Under the pieces are notes generated by a model. The model made no database searches, was not told the origin of the DNA, and saw only the letters and a program-made list of their open reading frames with translations. A DNA stretch of 64,000 nucleotides from the NCBI RefSeq assembly GCF_011075055.1, contig NC_058154.1, positions 8,935,620 to 8,999,619 of the forward strand. The letters are read 5' to 3'. A program made the translations under genes and the position numbers. The DNA comes from Mangifera indica. Its lineage: Eukaryota; Streptophyta; Magnoliopsida; Sapindales; Anacardiaceae. Position 1 is the stretch's first letter. The number at the start of each line of letters is the position of its first letter. This document shows, one piece after another, positions 25,573 through 35,579 of this stretch.

Positions 25573-25626
25573 AATATGGATGCACATGAACGAAAATAAT
25601 ACATCTTTATTATTATTTTCCTATTC

Positions 25627-25775
25627 AATAAAACTATATGCACAATCTTTAAAACAATGACATGTCACTATGTGATTATGTTTTGTTTTATCTTTTTTTT
25701 TTAATTATTCAATCACATGGTAATATGTCATTATTTGTACATAAAGTTATGCAAACTGTTTGTACACATAACACT
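25627..25775 (+). repeat. Short MITE-like repeat in intron 2 of gene C
   Basis: Orthologous in position to the repeat at 15019-15175 in gene B, with the same ends (AAAACTATATGCACAAT and TGTACACATAACACTA). Confidence 0.6.
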
Positions 25776-27309
25776 ATTTTTTTCTATTTACATTTTTTGT
25801 TTGTGTTTGTTTATAGGGTATGTTACCTAAATTCTATTTGAGTTGTAATGAGATGATAGAAAAACGGAAGGCTTCCATCTCAAACAAAGAATATGGTGAG
25901 TTAGATGTTTGCCCTGACATTACAGCTTTAACATCAGATGTGATTTCTCGGGCAACATTTGGCAGTAGCTATGAAGAAGGAAGAAAAATATTTCAACTCC
26001 TTAATGAACAAATTAATCTTCTCACACAAGTTTTGCCCTTCTTTCACATACCAGGATGGAGGTAATTTGTGTGTATTACTTTGTGGAATTCTTTTTGGAA
26101 GATGAACACAAAAACAAGAAACTTAATTTTATATTTTAAACAACTCTATTAGTAAAATTAAATTTATTTTTGAAAGGGAACACTGGAAACATATAAAGAA
26201 ACTTAATTAAAACTTTTTTTTTTCATTTACTTCCTTTGCAAAGATTACATGGCAACTTAACTAGTCTTGCTTGCTAGCTGCAGTAAATTTCTATCATTAT
26301 CATAAGAGGGCTCCATTTCTAATTAGATTTATTATAAAAATTTGCAGGTTTTTACCCTTTAAAGAAAATAGAAAATTGAAAAATAATCATAATGAATTTC
26401 GAGAACTAATAAAAGATATCATAAGAAAAAGAGAGGAGACCCTGAAGATTGGAAAAGAAAATAACGATGATTTATTGGGTTTATTAGTGGAATCAAACCA
26501 CAGAGAAATTGAAGAGCATGGGAATAAACAAAATGGGATGAGCCTTGAAGAGGTGATTGAAGAGTGCAAACTCTTTTATTTTGCTGGTCAGGAGTCTACT
26601 CAATCATTGATTGTATGGGCAATGGTTTCATTATGTATGCATCCGAATTGGCAAGAACGTGCAAGAGAAGAAGTTTTTGAAGTTTTCAGTAACAAAGTGC
26701 CACAATTTGATGAGTTGAACCATTTGAAAGAAGTAAAGATATTTTTATTTATAAATTTCTATTTCATTGATCTCCATGCATAATGCCTTAATATATATAT
26801 ATACGTGTTTTCAGGTAAATAAAATACTTCATGAGACCCTTAGGTTGTATCCACCAGCACTTCTCTTAGCTAGAACAATTATTAAAGAGTCCAAATTGGG
26901 AGAACTCATAATACCTACTGGAGTTCAACTTTCAATTCCAATCATTCTAGTTCATCATGATGAAGATCATTGGGGAGCTGATGCAAAAGAGTTCAATCCT
27001 GATAGATTTTCTCACGGAGTTTCCCAAGCATCAAAGAATGATCAAATCTCATTCTTCCCATTTGGTTGGGGTCCAAGAATATGCATCGGACAAAATTTCG
27101 CATTGCTAGAAGCAAAACTAGCCTTGGCAATGATTCTGCAAAATTTCTCATTTCAACTTTCTCCAACTTATATTCATGCTCCCACTCGTAATTTAACTCT
27201 AAAACCTCAATATGGTGCCCCAATTATCTTAAGCAAAATTTAGTTTTGTACTGTACTTTTTTTTTCATTTAATTACCTCTTTATTAGTGTCAAAAATAAA
27301 ATACTCTTA

Positions 27310-27792
27310 GAGGGCGTTTGGTTTGGGTAATGTTTTATTACCAAAATAGAAAGATTATCTTGAAGATAAATTACGTAAAATATTATTGAGTATAAATGAT
27401 TACTATGTTTGATAAAATTTGATAGGTATAAATAATTATTGTGTTTGGTTAAAGGTAATAAAAGATTATTAGTAAATTATTTTACTTAAATGTTCTTGAA
27501 TATAATTATTTTTAAATATTTTTTTATATTATTTGTCATATTAATTAAAAATAAATTTATTTTTATCTCAAAAAATTAATAAATAATAATATAATTATAA
27601 TAAAATCAAAATTACATTGGTAATCTTTAAATACCTAAGGTGAAGGTGGTAATCAGATTACCACCTATATTACCTGACACGTCGATATTGGTAATAAAAT
27701 ATTACTGTAATCTTTTATTACTGACAAACCAAACAAGGGAATAAAAGATAGATTATCAAGATAATCTTTGATAACTTGAACCAAACACCCCC
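27310..27792. mobile_element. Tourist-like MITE, 483 bp
   Basis: Left end GAGGGCGTTTGGTTTGGGTA; right end, read inverted, GGGGGTGTTTGGTTCAAG. Flanked by TTA at 27307-27309 and 27793-27795, the duplication typical of PIF/Harbinger elements. No coding. Related copies lie at 34427 and 59416. Confidence 0.75.
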
Positions 27793-27795
27793 TTA

Positions 27796-28450
27796 TAGTA
27801 CATTTGATTCAAGTATAAATTATTAATATGTATTGTAAAATTAACATGTAAAAATAATTTTTGTGTTTGATTAATATTAATAAAATAATATTAAATATTA
27901 TTTTATTGCCTTTACAATATTATTGGATATAAATTAGGATTTTGTGTTGTTAAATTAATATTTCTAACATCGAACTATTTGTTTGGTATATTTTTTAAAA
28001 TTATTTGACGTGTTAATAATATATTAATATTTTTTATATTATCAAATTATAAAATTAATTTTAATTGAAAACAAGAATATTTATATTTTAAAATTTTAAT
28101 AAATAAGAATAAAATTATATTATCTATCATTTCATGTCGGAAACAGCATAATATCAAAATCTTTTATAAATAAGGAAATCGAACAAAATAATATGGCAAG
28201 CATATTACATTTTAGTAACAAAATTTAGTAGCAGGGTAAGATTTCAATGAATTATCTTAATTTCAGTAACTAGATTTTGCTAAATTAAATAAATAAAAGA
28301 TAAAATGGTCATAAAATTAAAATTTCCTTCATAATCAATTAATTCCTAGAATCTTTTAATTCCTAAAATAAGGTAATGTTATCACCTGCTGTAGCAAATT
28401 ACCTTGTTATTAAAATTTAGCTATTAAAAGGTAACTAAGAGATTCTAGAA
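27796..28450. other. AT-rich spacer between genes C and D
   Basis: The first 130 bp (TAGTACATTTGATTCAAG onward) match the 3' flanks of genes A and B (2310-2440, 16660-16800), which shows that the Tourist MITE was inserted into this shared flank in gene C. The rest is AT-rich with no gene or element I can bound. Confidence 0.5.
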
Positions 28451-28462
28451 GGTGGAAAGAGT

Positions 28463-28530
28463 CATGGCTCCAAACAACAAAATATATATATAAGGACATG
28501 GCTCCAAACAACAAAATATATATATAAGAA
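28463..28530 (+). promoter_or_regulatory. Duplicated TATA core of gene D
   Basis: A 34-bp unit (starting CATGGCTCCAAACAAC and ending in ATATATATATAAG) occurs twice head to tail at 28463-28496 and 28497-28530, differing only near the last base. Each copy holds a TATA-like run, at about 28481-28493 and 28515-28527; the second ends about 37 bp before the ATG at 28564. Confidence 0.7.
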
Positions 28531-28563
28531 TCAACATTATCTTATTCTGTCATAGTTTCATTC

Positions 28564-31500
28564 ATGGAGATTACAGTGGCATTCGTTGCCTTCTCAATGG
28601 CTTTTGCCACCATTTTGTGGTGTGTATGGACAGTGGTGAATTCCATTTGGTTGAGGCCGAAGAAGCTAGAAAAGTTGATAAGACGTCAAGGATTCTCAGG
28701 AAACTCGTACAAGCTATTTCATGGAGACATGAAGGAGATGTCGATGATGAGAGTTGAAGCCAGAGCCAAACCTCTCAAACTCTCCCATGATATTTCTTCC
28801 AGAATTTTGCCCTACTTCCACCATGCCATCAACAAATATGGTATGCCTTAACAGATCCCAGAAAAATTAATTAACATGATTAGTGAATGATAATCAGTGT
28901 CAATTTAACTTATTTCAGGATTTTTTTCAAAAAACTTCGTGTTCAGTTGTTCATATCAATTTCTTCATACTTTTTTCTTATGTGTTCTAAAGAATTTAGG
29001 TTTTTTTTTTTTTCAAGATAGGATAGATTGTCATCAATAATATATACAAGGTCAAGCTTGATATGTTACTGACTAAATTAATTAATAAATGATATTTCGA
29101 GAAAAAGTAAATGTAAAAATAGTGAAGAAGAAAAGAAAACACTGGTGGTTTCGAGAGAGCAAACATTTGCATTTTCTTCCTCTTTCAAAGAATAAAACTA
29201 TAAGAATAAATAAATCATATAAACTAATTTGGATAAACTGAGTTATCAGCTTATGATTTAGTGATATAATTGTTTACTTTTTTCTTATCGCAATATCAAT
29301 ATCATCGCATCAAGTTGAATAAATAAGTTTATATAATTTGTTTTAAAAGCCTTATTGATCTGAAATATTATGATCCCACATTTTATTTTCTAATAATGAT
29401 ACCATATTATTGCACTTAGATGGATTTTTGTTATTCAATATTATTGTGATCTGGAAAAATAGTACCTTAAGAGGAGATCAAGTTTTTGTAACTCAAACAA
29501 ACATATATTCTGCAAACTAATAACTTGAGCTATGGTGAATGATATGTAGGAAAGAAGTCATTCATATGGATGGGACCAAAACCAACCCTAAACATCAGTG
29601 ATCCCAAATTGATAAGGGAAATTTTATCCAAGTGGGAAACTTTTCAAAAACTCAAAAGTAATCCATTAGCCAGGTTGGTTGCTACTGGGATGGTTGCGTA
29701 CGAGGGTGAACAATGGGTTAAAGCCAGAAAGATTGCCACTCCAGCATTCCATCTCGACAAGTTGAAGGTCTGTGCATATATATATAAAAGCAATGTTATG
29801 CGTACACTTTTTTTTATATACAATTAACTATATAGATTATATATCATCATTTGATTGATGTTACTTTATACTTTATTCATAATCACCTAATTACATAATG
29901 ATAAATCATTTATATATTTAATTATATACTCAAAAATATGTACACATAACTTTATTGTATACATAATATTGTTACATATTAATTCATGCAATAAAGTATC
30001 GTTGAATACCATTTTTAATGAGAGTTTTTCTATGTATATTTTGTAGGATATGTTATCGAAGATGCATTTGAGTTGCAGTGACATGACGAAGAAATGGAAG
30101 GCTTTAGTCTCAGAGAAAGACTCGTGCGAGTTGGACGTGTGGCCTCACATTCAAACTTTGACAGCAGATGTTATTTCTCGGACAGCTTTTGGTAGCAGCT
30201 ATGAAGATGGAAGAAAAATATTTGAACTCTTTGGCCAACAGATTAAGCTTTTTACTCAAGTTATGCAGTTTGTCTACATCCCCGGATGGCGGTAATTATC
30301 TTCAACCATCATAATTAAATTTATGCGCCTCATACGCTATTCACATCTCAGTTTGTGTTGAGGGTTTGATTATTATTGAACCCAGCTCAAGTTCACTATT
30401 TTTTGGCTTGGTGAGCTCATGGCCAGTTTGAGCATAGTATCAATAAACTGTTGCGATCCAAGTACAAGATGTAAGACTTGGATCTCAAATTGAAAAATAT
30501 AGGTTTTTTATGGTTTTGAGTTCTCTAATCTAAATAAATAGCTTTTAAGATATAATTTTACTAAAATTTATATCATTTGATATCAGAGTTCTATCAATAT
30601 CCCATTTTGAAGGTGTGGACATAAACCCTTATAAGGAATAATTGATAACATAAATTACAGGGTGTCAGACTTGGAGCAAGTAAGAAAATCCAACTTGTGT
30701 GATTTGTTTTATACATTTACAGGTTCCTCCCTACTACAACAAACAGGAAAATGAAAAGCAATCACAATCAAATTAGAGCACTGATAAAAGGGATCATTAA
30801 GAAAAAGGAAGAAGCCTTGAAAGCAGGCAAAGCTAGCGTTGATGATGATTTATTGGGAATATTAGTGGCATCAAATCACAGAGAAATGGAAGAGCAAGGG
30901 AATCAAAGAAGCGGAATGAGTATTGAAGAGGTGATTGAAGAATGCAAACTATTCTATCTTGCTGGTCAAGAGACTACTGCATCTTGGCTTGTATGGACAA
31001 TTGTTTTGTTATGCATGCATCAAGATTGGCAAGAACGAGCAAGAAAAGAAGTTTTCGAAGTTTTCGGGGACAAAGAACCGCAATTTGCTGAGCTAAATCA
31101 ATTGAAAGAAGTACGTAAACATGTATTTCTCTTAACAAAACACTAAAACAAAAATTGACTTTAATAAGAGAAAAAATGTTTTTATCTCTATTATTAATAC
31201 TTTTAACAGTGAAAGTTAAAACAACAAGTGATGACAGGATTTCTTCTATCACTAAAATTTTTTAACAGAAAATAGTCTTTTAACAATCATCTTCTTTTGT
31301 TGAAATTATAAATTTACTTATTTTTAACAAAAATATAATTTGTCTCTAAAATTATTAAAATAGTATTTATAATGATGAAATATTTATCTATTCATTATTT
31401 TTCTCTCACTAATGCTAGTTTATTTTTTTAAGTGAAATGTTTATTTGATCCATTTTGTTTTCAATAACTTTGTTGCAGATAAGCAAAATTCTATATGAAG

Positions 31501-31907
31501 CATTAAGGTTATATTCACCAGCATCTTTACTAATAAGGATATGTCAAAAAGAGACCAAATTGGGGGAATTCACTATCCCAGCTGGGGTTTTACTTTCATT
31601 GCCAATAATTCTGATTCATCATGAGGAAGAATATTGGGGAGAAGATGTAAAAGAGTTCAACCCAGATAGATTTTCTCAAGGAGTTTCAAAGGCAGCAAAA
31701 AATGGTCAAGTTTCATTCTTCCCATTCGGTTGGGGACCTAGAATATGCATTGGGCAGAACTTTGCATGGTTAGAAGCAAAACTAACTTTAGCAATGATTC
31801 TGCGAAATTTCTCCTTTCATCTTTCTCCAACATATGTGCATGCCCCCAATCTAGGCATAACTGTGCAACCACAACATGGAGCTCACATTATTTTGCACAA
31901 AATCTAG
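28564..31907 (+). CDS. CYP72A: CYP72A-type cytochrome P450, gene D (complete)
   Basis: ER-bound haem monooxygenase. Exons 28564-28840, 29550-29767, 30047-30291, 30723-31110 and 31479-31907 give 518 aa. N-terminal anchor at residues 4-28 ([18 protein letters not shown]), then [10 protein letters not shown]. Motifs: AGQETT at 327-332, EALR at 383-386, FNPDRF, and [10 protein letters not shown] with Cys466. It is more diverged from A to C than they are from each other and lies outside the repeated blocks, so it is the oldest surviving member here. Exon 1 is one codon shorter and exon 4 one codon longer than in B, which keeps the total equal. It has no retroelement in its introns, only a short MITE in intron 2. 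This is the copy best placed to be functional. Substrate unknown; CYP72A enzymes act on terpenoids and gibberellins. Confidence 0.93.
29787..29965 (-). repeat. Short MITE-like repeat in intron 2 of gene D
   Basis: Same family as 15019-15175 but in the opposite orientation (AGCAATGTTATGCGTACAC at the left, ATATGTACACATAACTTTA at the right) and much nearer the exon 2 donor, so it is an independent insertion. Confidence 0.55.
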
Positions 31908-32565
31908 TGTTACAACAGTTAGTTGTCACAATAATTCAGTGCAAAATTTATTGGTTCTTAGACACATATCATTAATAAATAATTTTGATATGGGTTTCAT
32001 AATATGGATAGACCTTTTTTTCTTCTTTGATTAAATATGTATAAATAAAGGAAAGGGGTAAAAAACCCTGAATAACTAAAGTTTATCTATGTCACAAATA
32101 GTAAAGACAACAAAGAAGTAATATATGAAGGGGTCATATTTATCATTTTGTTATAGATTCAAATTCACTTTCATAGATTTTTTTTTAATTAATTTGACAT
32201 AAAATCTTAATACGATGAATTTAGATATATGCCAATTTTAAAAATCTAACAAAATTCAGTTGATATAAGTTGACTATTTAAGTTTAGATGTAACTTATAT
32301 TAATTTATTTCATCTTCATTATTAATTTTAAGGGCAATTATTGAAAGTAGCCTAGTTTTCAAGGAAGCATTAAATAAATGGCCTATGTCATGCATAGCTT
32401 AATATTTTGTTATTTTTTAAGTAAAGAGAAGCTGGAGGTTGAAAATTATGGCGTCTGAATACCATGCAGTGTCGAGCATTGTTTAATGTATTGTGTGTAA
32501 GCTTATAAGTACAAAAGCAATTTTATTCAAAAATGAGAAGGGAGCTAGAGAATGCACAACTTTTA
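31908..32565. other. Spacer downstream of gene D
   Basis: AT-rich 3' flank of gene D. No gene or bounded repeat seen. Confidence 0.5.
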
Positions 32566-32999
32566 GGCCAAAAGAATTCAAAGGTTCAGCACACCTACAA
32601 AATTTTAAAAGTTTAAATACTCATATATATATTAAAATTTTGTGGTAGGATTAAAATTAAAATTATCGTTTATGTAAAAATATTATAAAAACTAAAATTT
32701 TATCAAATTTTCTCTATCAAAAAAGAGATGGTTGTCAGAGAATATGAAAAAAAAAACCTAAAGAGGAAATAATCACTTTTTAAATTTTAAAAACTTTTAA
32801 TGAGAAGAAATTGTTAGATTTTTTAAAGGAGAGAAAATTTGATAAAATTTTATTTTTTTAATATTTTTATTTAAATAAAATTTTTACCTTTAACCGTATA
32901 AAAAATTTTAGTAGAAAGGTAGATATTTAGGCTTTTAAAATTTTGTGGATGAGACTGTAAGAATACACTTAATCTTGGGTGGAAATAGCTCTTTTGGCC
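32566..32999. mobile_element. Mutator-like foldback MITE, 434 bp
   Basis: Termini GGCCAAAAG and CTTTTGGCC are exact inverted repeats, and longer arms (CAAAATTTTAAAAG near both ends) extend the pairing. Flanks CAACTTTTA (32557-32565) and TAACTTTTA (33000-33008) form a 9-bp target duplication with one mismatch, typical of Mutator-like elements. No transposase. Relative of the large element at 43145. Confidence 0.8.
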
Positions 33000-33215
33000 T
33001 AACTTTTAAAAAGAGGTTATCTTTCAATTGATAAGAGAAAATATGGACTATTTAATACAATTTTACTAGTTTCAATGAAAATTTGTGTTTTTTTTCTTTT
33101 TTATAATTTCTATGAACATTGGCTGTTACACTCTTTACATGAAATTGTATACTTTTAGTTTAAAACGAATTTTCATATTTATTATTGCATAGTATAATTT
33201 TATTATTTTTATAAC

Positions 33216-33384
33216 AATAAAACTACGTGTACATATTTTTGATACACAATTTAGATACATAAATAATGTATTATTATTTTATTAAGTAATTTTAAATTAA
33301 ATATAAAATAACACTAATTACATAATGATACATCATCTGTGTATACAAATTATGTATCAAAAATGCATACAAATAATATTACTT
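33216..33384. repeat. Short MITE-like repeat
   Basis: Runs from AATAAAACTACGTGTACATA to GCATACAAATAATATTACTT, with TGTATTATTATTTTATTAAG and ACATAATGATACATCATCTG inside; same family as 61897-62075. Confidence 0.55.
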
Positions 33385-34426
33385 TTTCATTTTATAAAAC
33401 CGTTCTTATAAACAATGTTAATTATCGAAGAGAAATTCTAATTAAGAATGTTGACACCAATATTTTTGAAACCAGTCCAAATGTCAATCGAATAAAAGAG
33501 GCAATACAATTTAGTCAACAATCGAACTGGTTGATTGTGGTCAAACTAGTCAATTATTTAAAATTAATATTTAAAACAATTTTATATAATTAATTATTAA
33601 ATATATAATATAAATTATTTTATTATCAAAATAAATTTAATTTGTATGGTATACCTTATCAAAATGGATAGATAATCCTTTGGGTTTTTATTTCCCAATA
33701 ATGAATTTTATATTAAAAAATTGATTTTTTTGTATTGATAAGATCAAATTACACTTTTACCCAATCCAATCAGACAGTTTGAATTATTCAAATTAATCCA
33801 ATTCAGATCAATTTCAAAAATAATTTTTAAGTAAATTAAAATTATTTTAATTAATAAATGACACTTCAACTGATTAGATCGACTAGTTCAATCCAATTTT
33901 CCAAATCACATTGATATGCAAACTAGGGCAAGCCACAAAAGAGGTTTAAGGCCTCAACAGGCATTTTGTTGTTAGAATTGGTCAGTCTCATTTGAAAAAA
34001 TAAAAATAAGGGTTCTCTACCATTTTGGGTCAAAGTGGCCTAGACATAGTTCTAAATGCATAAATCACTTTCTTTCTTTTTTTTCTGTAGAAATCTAAGT
34101 TACTAACAATTTAAAATCAGTTTGCATCATTGCATGTGATGAATTATCCTTTTGGAAAACAGTCACTCTGTCCATTTTAGAATTCAAGAGAGCAAAATAA
34201 ACTCATCTGCAAAACTAGTACGCAGAAGCCACCTCATTGTAAATATTTGATCATTCTTCGGTTGCTTCAAACTAAAAAGATGAATAAATAGAGATAAGAA
34301 AGAATGGTTTGCAGTTACAATTAAAATCACACTACCATCTTACATTATCAGACACATCAAAGTTAAAACTAATATGTAACGTGGAAGATTAGCGAACCGC
34401 TGTACATCAAATATTTACATACTTGA
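33385..34426. other. Spacer with a weak inverted-repeat segment
   Basis: AT-rich. About 33465-33900 begins ATTTTTGAAACCAGTCC and ends with GACTAGTTCAATCC-type sequence, resembling the element in the X8 gene intron at 57537-57915. I see no gene. Confidence 0.35.
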
Positions 34427-34923
34427 GGGGGCGTTTACTTCAATATATAAAAAGATTATTTCATTAATCTACTCTTCATTATTCGCATTATTCGCATTAT
34501 TTTGTTCGATTATAAAGTAATAAAATATTCAAGTAATCTCTTATTATCAATAGTAATATGATAAATAATATAAAAAATAATCTAATTATTATCTTTACCT
34601 CAAGTATTAAAAAATTACTAAAAAAATCTTGATTTTGTTATAATCATATTTTTTTTATTAATTTTTTATGACAAAAATGATCTCATTTTCCCTTCAATTA
34701 ATATAATAAATAACATAAAAAATATTTTAAAATAATTATACTTAAAGATATTTAAGTAAAATAATTTTTTTTTTTATTACCTCTAACCAAACAGTAATTA
34801 TTTATATTTATCAAATTTTATCAAACATAATAATCATTTATATTTAATAATTTTTTAGATAATCTATCTTAAAAATAATATTTCAATTTTGGTAATAAAA
34901 TTTTATCCAAACCAAACACACCC
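34427..34923. mobile_element. Tourist-like MITE, 497 bp
   Basis: Left end GGGGGCGTTTACTTCAAT; right end, inverted, GGGTGTGTTTGGTTTGGATA. Flanks TGA (34424-34426) and TTA (34924-34926) fit a TTA duplication with one change. The internal AT-rich sequence matches the copies at 27310 and 59416, in the inverted sense. Confidence 0.65.
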
Positions 34924-35579
34924 TTAGTATTATCCTTGACAATCATTCATCTAAATCCTAAAGCAGAATTCCTCAAAGTCCAATCATAACTTAAAATAAT
35001 TCATAACCAAAATCAAGTATAGAAGAAAATGCGGCAAATGACAATTAAGAAAAGCCGGTGTCATTTTTCTAATAACCTTCGAAATGTGTTTCCAAGAAGA
35101 CTGACCAATCTTCAACTAACTAACAGCATCAAGAATTTGAATACCACACCTCAAATTTGTTTACGAAAATTAACAAAAAAATTCTTTCATGTTGTCAGGA
35201 AAGGAGATTATCTTCCTATCTTTCTAAGAGTTGCAGGAGTTCAGGATTATGTTGGATGCCTTCATTACATCTCAGAGACATATATGGTTTACAACAATCA
35301 ATTTCATGTACCTGAAAAAAGTTCAATTACCATAATAATTAAGCAAAAAATTAGCACACGTTTAAATCAAAACTATTTAAACATATCGGGCTAACTAAAC
35401 CCCCTTGAGCACTTTATATTCATATACAAATTGATCTTAGGGGGAAAAATAAAAATAGAAACCACTATCAGTTTATAAACACCTGAATCCGTTATTTTTT
35501 CAAAGAAACCATGCCAACAAGCACTAATTTTGTAAATTAATCATGAATATATACCTTCAGTATGAGATTATTATCCAGT

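Larger units (their letters stand above)
22897..27243 (+). pseudogene. CYP72A: CYP72A-type P450, gene C, intron-1 acceptor destroyed
   Basis: Exons by homology to gene B: 22897-23176, 23666-23883, 25817-26061, 26348-26732 and 26815-27243, identical in length to gene B and all open (518 codons). The acceptor before exon 2 reads AT at 23664-23665 instead of AG. The next AG (end of GAAAG) would remove five bases and shift the frame, so normal splicing cannot give a full protein. Other changes in conserved places: AGQEST (Ser331 for Thr), EKRKAS for EKWKAS, and DVCPD for DVWPD. ETLR and the haem loop are intact. Intron 2 carries a truncated copy of the gene B copia element. It was probably active until recently; an aberrantly spliced transcript remains possible. 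Confidence 0.8.

Noticed and set aside
35029..35394. 121-codon plus-strand frame
   Set aside because: No recognisable domain; AT-rich sequence just past the 3' end of IMP1 with no splice or promoter signals.
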